Shown here in pieces: positions 1 through 12,300 of a stretch of 41,184 bases of DNA. Position 1 is the stretch's first letter. Each line of letters starts with the position of its first letter. The stretch is from contig JAAYFO010000023.1 of assembly GCA_012728215.1 (NCBI GenBank), forward strand, positions 1 to 41,184, in the 5' to 3' direction. A program made the position numbers and the translations under genes. The DNA comes from Spirochaetales bacterium. GTDB lineage: Bacteria > Spirochaetota > Spirochaetia > Sphaerochaetales > Sphaerochaetaceae. The notes under the pieces were generated by a model, which was given only the letters and a program-made list of their open reading frames with translations, did not search any database and was not told the origin of the DNA.

Positions 1-163
1 AATTAAACGAAATAACTATAATTCGACTTAGTTTTGGTTCGATTTCCTCGCTAACAAACTGTATTGAAATCCACAGAAGCATTTCTTTGAAATCAATTTA
101 ACGCCACCGGATGGACTTCTTTGATTATTTCTTTTCCATTGACTATAAAATGGATTTGGAATG

Positions 164-172
164 TGATACAAT
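164..172 (+). promoter_or_regulatory. Possible extended -10 promoter (TGA-TACAAT) for the GGDEF/EAL gene pair
   Basis: TGATACAAT at 164-172; no well-spaced -35; lies just before the G-rich SD region at 181-190. Confidence 0.35.
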
Positions 173-198
173 AATAAATGGGGAAAGGGGTTTCAGAA

Positions 199-2115
199 TT
201 GCGGTACAACACTTCGTTCGAAATATCTTCACTGCTTTTTCTCTTTTTCATGGCAATACATTATTTCCGAGTCAAACGATTTCCTGACAGGAAGAATCTG
301 ATGTTCGGCCTTATTCTGGCTTTTTCCATTCTGACGATTGGAACCAATCTGCTCTGTCACTACACCATCGATACTGCATCAAGAACAATCAACATACTGT
401 TGTTCCAAGCAGTCTTCTCGCTTCAGCTGATACTGGCTGTGCTCCTTTTCTTCTATGCCCTGACAATCTGCGGACTGTTCAACAGGAAGCATGCCTGGCT
501 CACTGTCATCACTACAGTCCTCTCCTTGGCATCTTTGGTAATGATCACTACAAACATCGTCAATGGATGGCTGTTCTTCTTCGACAAGGACATGAATTTC
601 TATCGTGGCTTCATGTATGAGTTGTATTTCATACCATTTGAAATAATTCTCATTGGGTCATTCGCAGTTCCATTCATAGCTCTTCACGATGGAAATACCA
701 CAGACAACCTGGTCATTCCCGCATACTCCATCATCGTGGCAATATGCATCACGATACAGTACTTTGTCCCCTCCCTCATCCTGTCGGGGCTTGGAGTGAT
801 GATCGGAAACACACTCATTTATCTGAATATCCAGAACTCAGGGAAAGGAACAGACCCTCTCACTTCCGTCTATTCCCGTGAAGCGTTCACAAAATACATT
901 GACGAACTGATCATGGAGAAGAAGAGCTATCCTCTCATATATGCGGACATCGTTGGAACTTCCACGATCAACAAGACGTTCGGTGAAACAAACGGAAACA
1001 TGATGATAAGCCAGGTTGCGGCAATGCTCTGTGGTCTGTCTGGAAAGAATCTCATCTTCAGATATACAGGAGACAGCTTCATCATCCTGGTAAGGGATAC
1101 ACAGCATCTGAATCAGTTCAAGGACAGGCTCCTTGGCAAACTAAGATCCAGGTTTGAAACCGGCACCATGAGCATCCAGCTTCAAATGCGGATGTTCTGC
1201 ATCATGGACACAACAAAGGAAACCTCAAGCGAATCGCTTACCAGAACCATTGAAATGGCGGAAAAGGCACTTAGAAATGCTCAGCCGAACACAATACCTG
1301 TCATCAATCAGGAAATGGCTGATGAAAGCCAAAGAACGACCGAGATCAAGAAAGCCCTTCAAAGGGCAATCGACAACAACAGCATCGAAATATTTCTTCA
1401 ACCAGTAATCGACAACAAGACGGGGAAAGTTGCTGCGGCAGAAGCTCTAGCAAGGATCAGCGACCCTTTGCTGGGACTCATCCGCCCGATGGATTTCATT
1501 CCGATTGCAGAGGAGACTGGAATGATCAGCTCGATGACTCTTCAGGTCGTCAACAGAGTCTGCATGTTCCTGAAGTCCGCTCCTCTTGACTGCTACAGGG
1601 ATTTCAAGTGGGTCTCGATCAATCTTTCGATCTCAGACTGCCTCAGCCGAGCACAAGGTGAGAAAATCTGCAATATAATCTCAAGCTATGGAATCAATCC
1701 AAGCAAGATATCATTCGAGATAACCGAGACAATGGCAACCATTGAAAAGGTGCTTCCTGAGAATCTCAAGGTTCTCACAGAAAAAGGCTATACATTGGCT
1801 CTTGATGACTTCGGAACGGAATACGCAAATCTGGACAGCGCTCTGAGGCTTCCATTCTCGCTGGCCAAGCTGGACAAGTCCGTCATCCACATCGTCCATA
1901 ACGGAAACAGAATGAAGATACTGAAGAAAATGGTCGAGGTATTCTCAGACCTTGGACTGGAGACAGTCGCTGAGGGAGTGGACAGCCAGGAAATTGTCAA
2001 CATAGCGACTTCTGCCGGTGCAAGATACCTGCAGGGCTTCTTCTATTCCAAGCCACTTCCGGTGAATGTATTCATAAATTACCTGATTTCGAACAAGGAG
2101 CAGAGCAAGCAATGA
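199..2115 (+). CDS. Membrane GGDEF/EAL protein; degenerate GGDEF (TGDSF), apparently intact EAL phosphodiesterase domain
   Basis: ORF 178..2115. N-terminal hydrophobic segments; RYTGDSF replaces GGDEF; AEALAR, SINLS, FEITET, LDDFGTEYANLD, KLDKS, AEGVD, YLQGFFYSKPL retained. TTG at 199 preferred as start (SD GGGGAAAGGGG; aligns with the paralog N-terminus). Confidence 0.85.
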   Translation: MRYNTSFEISSLLFLFFMAIHYFRVKRFPDRKNLMFGLILAFSILTIGTNLLCHYTIDTASRTINILLFQAVFSLQLILAVLLFFYALTICGLFNRKHAWLTVITTVLSLASLVMITTNIVNGWLFFFDKDMNFYRGFMYELYFIPFEIILIGSFAVPFIALHDGNTTDNLVIPAYSIIVAICITIQYFVPSLILSGLGVMIGNTLIYLNIQNSGKGTDPLTSVYSREAFTKYIDELIMEKKSYPLIYADIVGTSTINKTFGETNGNMMISQVAAMLCGLSGKNLIFRYTGDSFIILVRDTQHLNQFKDRLLGKLRSRFETGTMSIQLQMRMFCIMDTTKETSSESLTRTIEMAEKALRNAQPNTIPVINQEMADESQRTTEIKKALQRAIDNNSIEIFLQPVIDNKTGKVAAAEALARISDPLLGLIRPMDFIPIAEETGMISSMTLQVVNRVCMFLKSAPLDCYRDFKWVSINLSISDCLSRAQGEKICNIISSYGINPSKISFEITETMATIEKVLPENLKVLTEKGYTLALDDFGTEYANLDSALRLPFSLAKLDKSVIHIVHNGNRMKILKKMVEVFSDLGLETVAEGVDSQEIVNIATSAGARYLQGFFYSKPLPVNVFINYLISNKEQSKQ

Positions 2116-3992
2116 TATTCAATATTTGTTTCGAGATAACCGCATTGCTCATCCTTTTGGTGATCACAATCAGCTTCCATATGACAAGAAGCTTCCCTGG
2201 TCGCAAAGCACGGCATTTCAAGACATACCTTTGGATTGCCATTCTGGATGTCAGCTCCAACCTCATCAGTTCGGTGATGATCTCCTTTGCGTATTCTGTT
2301 CCACTCTGGCTGAACATATTGACAAACGAGATTTTCTATCTCAGCCAGCTGGCGATGTCCATTACCATAGTTCTGTATTCAATGCTGCTATGCGGTCTCC
2401 TTGAGGGGAAATCCAGCCCACTGGTGAAAATCAACGTCATCGCAAACCTCATTGTGGCGTTTCTGATCATCCTGAACCCTTTGACAAAGATGTTCTTCAG
2501 CTTCGATTCAGAGCTTGTCTATCATAGAGGCCAAGGGCTCCCCTTCCTCCTGGGATGGGTCGGCTTGAATCTGATTCAGGCATTGCTCATCGCCATTCTT
2601 TGCAGAAAAAGAAAGAACAGTTCATTGTCGCCTGCTTCGATCGTTATCTTCGATTTTATTGTATTCGCATTCGTATTCATACAGAGCATGCATCCAGAGC
2701 TGCTTCTATCGGGACTTTCAATCGCATTCGGCACATTCATTATCTTCTTTCATCTCCAGAGACCTCAGGAGCAGAAAGACCCTTTGACAAAGACATATAC
2801 CAGAAAGGCCTTCTTTGAATACTGTGCGGAGATTCTTTCAAAGCACAAGAGCTACCCGATAATCTTTGCGGACATCAAGAACACATCGGCCTTCAACAAG
2901 ACGTTTGGCGAGAGCAATGGAAACCTTCTCATAAAGAATGTAGCCATCAGACTGATGAAGAAATCCCGAAAGAATCTGGTGTTCAGATATGCCGGAGACA
3001 GCTTCATGGTTGTAGTCCTGGATAAGAAGCCACTGCCTGTCATTCTTGAGGAGCTGTCACGATTCCGCAAGCACGACATTGTTCTTGGTGGAGTGACATA
3101 CGATATTCCAATCCAGACATTCTGCTTCACGCAGATCAAGCAGATGGAGAGCACTTCAGATCTTTTCACTGTTCTTGAATATTCCATTGGACAATGCAAA
3201 CAGACAAACTGTGAGCCTCTGGTCATCACACGAAAGATCATTGAAGAAGCCAGACGTCAGGAAAAGGTCGAAAGCATTATTGCCCACGCAAAAGAAAACG
3301 ATTCCCTGAAAGTCGCCCTGCAGCCAATCTACGATGTCCGAAAAATGCAGACTTCCCATGCAATGGCAGTTTCATACCTCTATGATGAAGAAATCGGAAT
3401 CATTCACAAATCCGAGTTCTTTCCTATTGCAGAGAAAACCGGCCTCCTAACTGCCTTGCATCAGCAGATGTTGAATTCTGTATGTGAATTCCTTGGGGAG
3501 AATCAGGACAAGCCTGAATTCCGCTTCAAGACCATAACAGTTATTCTAACGTCATCCGACTGCATGAATCCTGATCTGGCATCATACATAATCAATTTGA
3601 TCGAGAAATACAACGTCAGGCCTTCAATGCTTGTCTTTGAAATCAGCGAGACCATGGCGACATTGTCAGTCACACTGAAGGACAACATGGAGATTCTTTC
3701 AAAACTCGGCATCGGTTTTTCCTGTGGCGGATTCGGAACTGGATATGCTAATCTTGATGCTGTCGGAAAGCTTCCATTCTCTACTGCAAAACTTGGGCAC
3801 TCGATAATCGAAATGATTTCCAACGAAAAGGAAAAGACAATCATTACCCATTTGATTTCCCTCCTTGCAGAACTTGGTCTGCAGACGATAGTAGAGGGAA
3901 TCAGCAATGAAAAAGAGGCCAAGCTTGCAATTGCGGCAGGAGCTTGCTTCCTTGAAAGCTCGTATTTATTCAAACCAATCAGAATAAGCTGA
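2112..3992 (+). CDS. Membrane GGDEF/EAL-like protein with both domains degenerate
   Basis: Paralog of the preceding gene with an ATGA start/stop overlap; RYAGDSF; EAL replaced by HAMAVS, DDFG by CGGFG, KLD by KLG, QG by ES. Confidence 0.8.
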   Translation: MIFNICFEITALLILLVITISFHMTRSFPGRKARHFKTYLWIAILDVSSNLISSVMISFAYSVPLWLNILTNEIFYLSQLAMSITIVLYSMLLCGLLEGKSSPLVKINVIANLIVAFLIILNPLTKMFFSFDSELVYHRGQGLPFLLGWVGLNLIQALLIAILCRKRKNSSLSPASIVIFDFIVFAFVFIQSMHPELLLSGLSIAFGTFIIFFHLQRPQEQKDPLTKTYTRKAFFEYCAEILSKHKSYPIIFADIKNTSAFNKTFGESNGNLLIKNVAIRLMKKSRKNLVFRYAGDSFMVVVLDKKPLPVILEELSRFRKHDIVLGGVTYDIPIQTFCFTQIKQMESTSDLFTVLEYSIGQCKQTNCEPLVITRKIIEEARRQEKVESIIAHAKENDSLKVALQPIYDVRKMQTSHAMAVSYLYDEEIGIIHKSEFFPIAEKTGLLTALHQQMLNSVCEFLGENQDKPEFRFKTITVILTSSDCMNPDLASYIINLIEKYNVRPSMLVFEISETMATLSVTLKDNMEILSKLGIGFSCGGFGTGYANLDAVGKLPFSTAKLGHSIIEMISNEKEKTIITHLISLLAELGLQTIVEGISNEKEAKLAIAAGACFLESSYLFKPIRIS

Positions 3993-4011
3993 AAGACTGA
4001 TCAGTCATGAT

Positions 4012-4045
4012 AACAGAAAAGGGCTGCTCCATTGGAACAGCCCCG
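4012..4045 (-). terminator. Rho-independent terminator of the rpsL-rpsG operon
   Basis: Minus strand GGGCTGTTCC-AAT-GGAGCAGCCC then TTTTCTG; 10-bp stem. Confidence 0.85.
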
Positions 4046-4063
4046 ATTTGTGAAAACCGAAAA

Positions 4064-4534
4064 CTACCATCTGAAATGGGAGAAAGCCTTGTTGGCTTCT
4101 GCCATTCTGTGGGTATCTTCCTTCTTCTTGAATGCAGCACCAGTATTGGCATATGCATCCAGAAGCTCTGCAGAAAGCTTCTCAGCCATGGATTTTCCAC
4201 TTCTTGCCCTAGCGGCATTGATGATCCATCTCATGGCAAGAGCTTCTCTTCGAGGCTCCCTGATTTCGGTAGGGACCTGATAGGTTGCTCCACCGACACG
4301 CTTGGATTTGATTTCGACGACAGGCTTGACATTCTCAAGAGCCTTGAGAAATACATCAAGTGGCTGTTCATTGGTCTTTTCTCCGAGAATCTTCATTGCA
4401 TCATAGATGATCTTGGAAGAAATTGATTTCTTTCCATCAAACATCATGCGGCAGATGAATTTCTCAACAACGATGCTGGAGTAGATTGGATCTGGCAGAA
4501 ATTCTCTAGCTGTTGAAACTGTTTTTCTTGGCAT
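4064..4534 (-). CDS. rpsG: 30S ribosomal protein S7
   Basis: [31 protein letters not shown]..., typical S7; follows rpsL. Confidence 0.97.
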   Translation of the reverse strand: MPRKTVSTAREFLPDPIYSSIVVEKFICRMMFDGKKSISSKIIYDAMKILGEKTNEQPLDVFLKALENVKPVVEIKSKRVGGATYQVPTEIREPRREALAMRWIINAARARSGKSMAEKLSAELLDAYANTGAAFKKKEDTHRMAEANKAFSHFRW

Positions 4535-4549
4535 AGTCCACCCTCCTCA

Positions 4550-4924
4550 TCAAGCCTTTGGCTTCTTCGCACCGTATTTCGAACGACTTCTCTTACGATC
4601 TTCCACACCCTGGGTATCCTTCGTTCCACGAACAATGTGGTAACGTACACCAGGAAGGTCCTTTACTCTGCCGCCTCTAAGAAGAACGACAGAGTGCTCC
4701 TGCAGGTTATGCCCGATTCCAGGAATATAAGCTGTAACTTCAATCCCGTTGGAAAGGCGTACACGTGCAACTTTTCTCAGTGCGGAGTTCGGCTTCTTCG
4801 GAGTCACTGTCATGACTCTTGTGCAAACCCCACGCTTCTGAGGACAACCATCCAAAGCAGGGCTCTTCGTCTTGCTTTTGCTGGCTGTTCGACCCTTGCG
4901 GATCAGTTGGTTGATAGTAGGCAT
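4550..4924 (-). CDS. rpsL: 30S ribosomal protein S12
   Basis: [12 protein letters not shown]...[20 protein letters not shown]...; start trimmed from 4936 to the ATG preceded by GGAG. Confidence 0.97.
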   Translation of the reverse strand: MPTINQLIRKGRTASKSKTKSPALDGCPQKRGVCTRVMTVTPKKPNSALRKVARVRLSNGIEVTAYIPGIGHNLQEHSVVLLRGGRVKDLPGVRYHIVRGTKDTQGVEDRKRSRSKYGAKKPKA

Positions 4925-5013
4925 CTTACGATACACTCCTCATATCATAATTTTTATACTTATTGTCGAAGTCAGCATAGGACTGGATGGCCGATTTTTG
5001 GGTTTCACAGACC

Positions 5014-8000
5014 CTACTCCTCGTCTTCGCCATCAAACCCCCCTTCGGGCAATACTTTATCATCATCGTCAAATTCGACATCTTCGTCAATATCGTCATG
5101 GTCGAAATTGTCATCATCTGACACAAGATTCTTCTGTCTGTCAGCCATCATTGTCTGAACAGTTGAATTCAGATCCGCAAGCTGCTCCTCACGAAGCTTG
5201 ACAGTGCGGTATCTCTTCATTCCAGTTCCGGCAGGGATGAGATGACCAATTACTACATTCTCCTTAAGTCCACGCAGTTCATCCTTACTGCCTGCAATAG
5301 CGGCATTTGTCAGAACCTTTGTAGTCTCCTGGAAGGATGCTGCACTGACGAAGGAATCGATGCTCAAGCTGGCGTTGGTAATGCCAAGCAAGTACGGTCT
5401 TGCAATTGCTGGCTGTCCACCATCGGCCTGAACCCTTCGGTTCTCCTCGTGGAATCTGTACTTGTCGACCTTCTGATCCAGGATGAAGTTTGTATCTCCG
5501 ACACTCAGCACCTGAACCTTCTTCAGCATCTGCCTGATTACGATTCCGATATGCTTGTCGTTGATATCCACACCCTGATCACGGTAGACCGACTGAATCT
5601 CCTTGACCAGATAGGTCTGCAGTGCATTTTCACCACAGATCTCCAGAATATCATGCGGATCAGGTGTTCCATCGCACAGAGATTCCCCTGCTTCGATCGT
5701 ATCACCAGGTCGCACAAGAATATTCTTGCTGGTCGGGATCATATGCTTGAACTCACGCCCAAACTCATCAATCACCTTGACAGTTCTCTTTCCCTTGACG
5801 ATAGGTCCGAACTCAACAGTTCCATTCACCACAGCAAGGACAGCCACGCTCTTCGGCTTACGAGCCTCGAACAGGTCTCCGACTCTTGGCAGACCACCGG
5901 TGATGTCATTGGACTTGGCTCCTGACTTTGGAAGTCTGGCAAGCACTTCGCCCTTTGTGACCACTTCTCCATCCTCAACCTGAATATAGGCATCAGAAGG
6001 AAGATGGTATCCTGCAAGTTCCTTGTCATCGGCATCCATTACAAAAAGAGAAGGCTCAATGTTCTCGGTGTTGTGCGGAATTGTCTTGTGAATGACGTTT
6101 CCAGTCTCCTGGTTGACGTCATCGATATAAGTCAGACCCTTTGTCAGATCTCTGTACTGGATCACACCATCGAATTCACTGATGAACGGCTCGAAGAACG
6201 GGTCAAACAATACCACAGGCCGATCAGTGTCGACAAAGTCACCGACCTTCACCTTAAGCTCTGAACCATTATGGATATCAGCCTTGAAAACCGGTGAAAG
6301 AATCAGAACCTTGTTTCCAACAAACTTGACACGTCCACCCATCTTGTTGCACTTGACCGGCTCACCGCTTCTCACAGCATATTCGGAGAATCCTGCTATT
6401 CTGTCTCCATCGGCCACAGTCGCCTCGATGCCATCTCCAAGCTCTATCATGTCAAGGACATTGCTGTAGAGGAGCTTGCCCTTTCGGGTAAACACATTCA
6501 GTCCATCAGACTCTCTGAGAACAATGTTTCCATAGATATCATCGATGTAAATCGGATGATTGAATGCAAGCTTGTTCTCCTCGGCACCTGTTGTTGCAGT
6601 ACCTCCGACATGGAAGGTTCTCATCGTGAGCTGGGTTCCTGGCTGACCAATTGATTCGGCAGCTATGGTTCCCACAGCTTCGCCGATGTTCACCATCTTG
6701 TTGGTGGCAAGGTTTCTGCCATAGCACTTGCTGCAGACTCCATGCTCAGCCTCACAAGTGAGAACTGTTCGGACGAATACCTGCTGAACACCGGCATCCT
6801 CAATTTCCTTTGCCTTTTCATCGGAGATTTCCTTGTCAACTTCCAGAAGAAGCTCGCCCGTGATCGGGTGATACACATTTTCCAGAGTATAGTAACCGGT
6901 AATCCGATCGGAAAGAGATACAACGACCTCATCACCCTTCATCACTGCACTTCGGTAGATACCGTTGATGGTACCGCAGTCTTCCTCATTGACAACAACA
7001 TCCTGAGAGATATCAACAAGTCTTCTTGTGAGATATCCTGCTTCAGCTGTCTTCAATGCTGTATCGGAAAGTCCCTTACGGGCACCGTTGGTGGAGATGA
7101 AGAACTCCATGATTGAAAGTCCTTCCTTGAAGTTCGACTTGATCGGGAACTCGATGATTGCTCCGTTAGGACGGCTCATCAATCCTCGCATTCCACCAAG
7201 CTGTCTTATCTGAGTCTGGGATCCTCTTGCACCTGAATCGGCCATGAGGAACAGCGGGTTGAATCCACGCTGACTCTTTCGCAGTTCGTCCATCAGCTTC
7301 TCGCTGAGGTTCTTACCTGCAATAGTCCAAATATCGATAAGACGGTTGTAGCGCTCTTCCTTGGTGATATGACCCTGCTTGAACTGATCAAGAATCTCGT
7401 TCTGCTCCTTGTTGGCAGCATCCACGATTGTCTTCTTGGCCTCTGGAATTATCATGTCGGAAAGGCCGATTGTGGCACCGAACAATGTTGCGTATTTGAA
7501 ACCAACATCCTTGATGCTATCAAGCAGCTTGACTACTACGGAATTCGGGCAGTTCTTCAGCGCATAGCCGATGAGCTTCTTCAATTCCTTGTCTCCGAAA
7601 CACTTGTTGGTCATATCAAAAGGAATCTTTTCAGTTCTGGGGAGCACATCGTAGAAGATGAGTCTTCCAGCTGTGGTATAATCCTCAGGATCCTTAGGAT
7701 ATGTGAATCGCTTGCCATCCTCGAACTTGTATCCGATCTTGGCATTGTATGAAAGAGAACCGGCTTCGATAGCCATAAGCACTTCGGAGAAACTCTCGAA
7801 ATACTTTCCCTGACCGATATCGTCTTCCTTCACTCTTGTAAGGTAGTTGATACCAAGAATCATATCCTGACCAGGGAACACCACAGGCTTGCCGTTTGCC
7901 GGGTCCAGAAGGTTCGTGGTACTGAGCATGAGAGTCCAGCATTCCATCTGAGCAGCCTGTGTAAGCGGCACATGGATTGCCATCTGGTCACCATCGAAGT

Positions 8001-9348
8001 CAGCGTTGTATGCATGACATACGAGTGGATGGAGCTTGATTGCCTTTCCATCGACAAGCACTGGCTCGAAAGCCTGAATGCCAAGACGATGCAGCGTTGG
8101 AGCTCTGTTAAGCATGACAGGATGTTCGCGAACGACATCATCCAGGATGCTCCATACCTCATTGGTCTCATCTTCAACAAGGCTCTTTGCCTTCTTGATA
8201 TTGGATACTGTTCCGTTCTGGATCAGCTTCTTCATGATGAAAGGCTTGTACAGCTCAAGAGCCATCTTCGAAGGAAGACCGCACTGATGAAGTCTGAGTT
8301 CCGGTCCGACGACAATGACCGAACGGCCAGAATAGTCGACTCGCTTTCCAAGCAGGTTCTGTCTGAATCTTCCCTGCTTGCCTTTGAGCATGTCGGAAAG
8401 TGACTTCAGAGGCCTGTTGTTAGCACCCTTGACTGCATTCTTCTTTCGCTTGGAGTTGTCAAACAATGCATCCACAGCATCCTGAAGCATTCTCTTCTCA
8501 TTTCTGATGATGATGTCAGGAGCATGAAGATTGATCAGCCTGTTAAGTCTGTTGTTTCTGTTGATGACCCTTCTGTACAGGTCGTTGAGGTCGCTCGTTG
8601 CGAATCTGCCACCGTCCAGCTGAACCATCGGTCTGAGATCCGGTGGAATGACAGGAATGACAGTGAGAATCATCCATTCGGGCTTGTTCTCGCTGTTCCT
8701 GAAGTTTTCGCAGACCTCAAGTCTCTTGAGAATCCTCTTGTCGACCTTGTCGCCCTTGGCTCTCATGATTTCCCTGAGTTCCTCTGAAACCTTATCAAGG
8801 TTGAGGTTCTGAAGAAGAATCCTGATAGCCTCGGCACCCATCATGGCAGTGAATCCTTCACCGTACATTTCGCGTGCTTCGATGTATTCATCCTCACTGA
8901 GAAGCTGGCAGTCCTTCAACTCGGTTTCACCATGGTTGATGACAATGTACTTCTCGTAGTACAGAACACTCTGAAGAGCAGTCTTGGGGATATCAAGAAG
9001 GAGGCTCATTTTTGAAGGAGTGGAACGATAATACCAGATATGAGAAACGGGAGAAGCAAGGGTGATATGCCCCATTCTCTCTCTTCTGACCTTGGTATTG
9101 GTGACTTCCACACCACATCTGTCACAGACAACCCCTCGGTATCTGATGGACTTGAACTTTCCACAGAAGCATTCCCATTCCTTGGTTGTTCCGAAGATCT
9201 TTTCACAGAAAAGACCATCTCTCTCCGGTCTGAGAGTACGGTAATTGATTGTCTCCGGCTTTTTAACCTCACCATACGACCAGGCCTTGACCTGTTCCGG
9301 CGAAGCCAGTCTTATTCTAACGCTGTCGAAATCCTGAATTTCTTTCAT
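5014..9348 (-). CDS. rpoC: DNA-directed RNA polymerase subunit beta'
   Basis: Contains [15 protein letters not shown] and [28 protein letters not shown]. Confidence 0.99.
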   Translation of the reverse strand: MKEIQDFDSVRIRLASPEQVKAWSYGEVKKPETINYRTLRPERDGLFCEKIFGTTKEWECFCGKFKSIRYRGVVCDRCGVEVTNTKVRRERMGHITLASPVSHIWYYRSTPSKMSLLLDIPKTALQSVLYYEKYIVINHGETELKDCQLLSEDEYIEAREMYGEGFTAMMGAEAIRILLQNLNLDKVSEELREIMRAKGDKVDKRILKRLEVCENFRNSENKPEWMILTVIPVIPPDLRPMVQLDGGRFATSDLNDLYRRVINRNNRLNRLINLHAPDIIIRNEKRMLQDAVDALFDNSKRKKNAVKGANNRPLKSLSDMLKGKQGRFRQNLLGKRVDYSGRSVIVVGPELRLHQCGLPSKMALELYKPFIMKKLIQNGTVSNIKKAKSLVEDETNEVWSILDDVVREHPVMLNRAPTLHRLGIQAFEPVLVDGKAIKLHPLVCHAYNADFDGDQMAIHVPLTQAAQMECWTLMLSTTNLLDPANGKPVVFPGQDMILGINYLTRVKEDDIGQGKYFESFSEVLMAIEAGSLSYNAKIGYKFEDGKRFTYPKDPEDYTTAGRLIFYDVLPRTEKIPFDMTNKCFGDKELKKLIGYALKNCPNSVVVKLLDSIKDVGFKYATLFGATIGLSDMIIPEAKKTIVDAANKEQNEILDQFKQGHITKEERYNRLIDIWTIAGKNLSEKLMDELRKSQRGFNPLFLMADSGARGSQTQIRQLGGMRGLMSRPNGAIIEFPIKSNFKEGLSIMEFFISTNGARKGLSDTALKTAEAGYLTRRLVDISQDVVVNEEDCGTINGIYRSAVMKGDEVVVSLSDRITGYYTLENVYHPITGELLLEVDKEISDEKAKEIEDAGVQQVFVRTVLTCEAEHGVCSKCYGRNLATNKMVNIGEAVGTIAAESIGQPGTQLTMRTFHVGGTATTGAEENKLAFNHPIYIDDIYGNIVLRESDGLNVFTRKGKLLYSNVLDMIELGDGIEATVADGDRIAGFSEYAVRSGEPVKCNKMGGRVKFVGNKVLILSPVFKADIHNGSELKVKVGDFVDTDRPVVLFDPFFEPFISEFDGVIQYRDLTKGLTYIDDVNQETGNVIHKTIPHNTENIEPSLFVMDADDKELAGYHLPSDAYIQVEDGEVVTKGEVLARLPKSGAKSNDITGGLPRVGDLFEARKPKSVAVLAVVNGTVEFGPIVKGKRTVKVIDEFGREFKHMIPTSKNILVRPGDTIEAGESLCDGTPDPHDILEICGENALQTYLVKEIQSVYRDQGVDINDKHIGIVIRQMLKKVQVLSVGDTNFILDQKVDKYRFHEENRRVQADGGQPAIARPYLLGITNASLSIDSFVSAASFQETTKVLTNAAIAGSKDELRGLKENVVIGHLIPAGTGMKRYRTVKLREEQLADLNSTVQTMMADRQKNLVSDDDNFDHDDIDEDVEFDDDDKVLPEGGFDGEDEE

Positions 9349-9354
9349 TATCCG

Positions 9355-12300
9355 TTAACTCCTGCTTGTTTGGTTAGCTTTCTTGTTGATAAGCTCTTCG
9401 TCACGTTCCGTAAGCGGCACCTGTTTTCCCTTGGAATCGAATACTGACATATCAAGGGCAAGTCCCCTGATTTCCTGTACCAAGACATTGAATGCCTCTG
9501 GGATTCCAAACGACGTTGTCGGGCTTCCCTTCACTATGCTCTGATAGACATTCACTCGTCCGTTCATGTCATCACTCTTTATTGTGAGCAATTCCTGAAG
9601 AGTGTTGGCAGCACCGTAGGCTTCCAACGCCCAGACTTCCATTTCTCCAAGTCTCTGTCCGCCGAACTGTGCCTTTCCACCGAGTGGCTGCTGAGTGACC
9701 AGAGAATAAGGTCCTGTCGATCTGGCATGCATCTTGTCGTCCACCAAGTGATGGAGCTTGAGATAGTAGATATAGCCACAGAATACTGGATTTACAAACG
9801 GAACACCTGTACGACCATCATAGAGAACGGTCTTGGAGTTCTTAGGAAGACCTGCTTCGACCATTTTCTCTTCAATCTGCTCAGTGGAGGCACTCTGGAA
9901 CACTGGAGTCGTATACCACTCATCCAACTTCTCTGCTGCCCAACCAAGCTGAGTCTCCATGAGCTGTCCGATGTTCATTCGTGAAGGAACGCCAAGTGGG
10001 TTCAGACATACATCAAGCGGAGTGCCATCTTCCATGAACGGCATGTCTTCCTCAGGAAGAATCCTTGACACGACACCCTTGTTTCCATGGCGACCTGCCA
10101 TCTTGTCTCCCTGTCTGAGCTTTCTCTTTGTTGCAATGAGAACCTTGACAGTCTCTTCAACTCCAGGAGGAAGATCATCTCCAGCATCCCTTCTAAGGCG
10201 CTGAACATCGATGACCACACCTTCGGTACCATGAGGAACCTTGAGTGAAGTATCTCTGACTTCCTTTGCTTTTTCTCCGAAGATGGAGTTAAGCAATCTG
10301 AACTCAGGAGTTGTGTCGCTTTCGTTCTTTGGAGTGATCTTTCCAACAAGGATATGACCCGGGCGCACCATGGTGCCGATATTCACGATGCCATCGGCAT
10401 CAAGATTCTCAATCTTCTTGTCGGAAGTACTTGGAATATCACGTGTAAGTTTCTCGTTGCCGAGCTTAGTCTCTCTGATATCAGTTGAAAGCTCGCGGAT
10501 ATGAATCGAGGTATAGATATCTTCCTTGACCACACGCTCTGAAATCAGAACAGCATCCTCATAATTGTATCCGTTCCAAGGAACGAATCCTACAAGGATA
10601 TTTCTGCCCAAAGCAAGCTCACCACCATCAGTGGCTGGTCCATCAGCAAGAATTCCACCCTTCTCCACATACTCACCGACAGATACTATCGGCTTCTGAG
10701 AGAAACATGTGTCCTGGTTTGTTCTCTGGAACTTCTGGACAATGTATGTATCCACTTCACCTTCGATGTCAGGACTATCCGGCGAGACTCTGACTTCGGT
10801 GGAGGAAACGTAGGAAACGACTCCTGCCCTCTTCGCCTTGATCAGGACTCCGCTGTCGTAAGCAGTCTTGCCTTCCATTCCGGTTCCAACTCTTGGAGCT
10901 TCAGGGAATACGAGAGGCACAGCCTGTCGCTGCATGTTCGAACCCATCAGAGCTCTGTTAGCATCGTCATGCTCCAAGAATGGAATGAGGGAGGCCGCTA
11001 CAGAGATAACCTGCTTAGGGGAAACGTCCATATAGGAGACTTCTTCAGGAGGTACGATGAGGTAATCACCCTTCAATCTGCAAGGGACATCCTTGGATAC
11101 GAACGATCCATCGGAATTCAGTTCGGCATTGGCCTGAGCTATACGATACTTCTCTTCATCATTCGCATCGAGGTAAACGACCTGAGAAGTCGCCTTTCCA
11201 TTGACGACCTTTCTGTAAGGGGTCTCAAGGAAACCATAGCTGTTGACTCTGGTATAGTTTGCAAGTGAAACGATGAGACCGATGTTTGGTCCTTCAGGAG
11301 TTTCAATCGGGCACATTCTTCCGTAATGGGTGTAATGAACGTCTCTGACCTCAAATCCAGCACGATCTCTGTTAAGGCCACCACTTCCAAGAGCAGTTAG
11401 TCTTCTCTTGTGAGTGAGCTCTGACAGTGGGTTGATCTGGTCCATGAACTGGGAGAACTGGCTGCTTCCAAAGAATTCCTTGATTACTGCGACAATAGGC
11501 TTGTTGGCAATCAAGTCCTGAGGCTTGACGCTTGAACCAGTCTCCTGATTCATCCTTTCCTTCGCAATTCTCTCCATCCTATTGAAGGCGACCTTCAGCT
11601 GCTGCTGAAGAAGCTCACCGACACTTCTCACTCTTCTGTTTCCAAGATGGTCGATATCATCCACATTCTCCTCTCCATCGTATACCTTGATGAGGAAGCG
11701 CATTGTGTTGACAATATCTGCCTGGCACAGAACTGTGCTCTTGTTTGTGTTGATCTCGTTCTCGTCATTTGAGAACTTCTTTATCAGCTTGTAACGACCA
11801 ACTGAACCCAGATTGTAACGTCTGGAGGAAAAGAACATCTCTGGGAGTTCTCTTTCAGCACGTTCGATACTGACCATCTCACCGCTCATCAGAACGCTGA
11901 AGATCTGTGTAAGGACAGTCTCCTTGGTTGGTTCATCATAGCCGGCTTCGGCGTCAGTGTATTTTGCATCTTCGATATCGAAGCAGTTCAGAATGGCTTC
12001 ATCATGCAGAGTATCTGGATTCTTCTTGTCCATATCGATGATCATCAGGGAGGTGACTCCCATTGAAATCAGTTCATCGACCATATGGGCCTGAATCGCA
12101 TCACCTGCACGGAGAACCTTTCTCTGCTCTCCATCAATTGTGGCAAAGACATCCTTGTAAAGCCTGAGACCGGGGAGAATATCCTTAGTCTCTTCGCTTA
12201 CTGCCACTTCCTTGCTCTTGTAGAAAACGTTGAGAATCTTCTCTCGGGTATCATATCCGATTGCCCTGAGGAACAGCGTTCCAAGGATTCTCTTCTTGCG

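Noticed and set aside
4007-5201. Plus-strand ORFs of 82-173 aa opposite rpsG/rpsL/rpoC end
   Set aside because: Antisense to ribosomal protein genes and through the terminator hairpin at 4012-4045; composition not protein-like.
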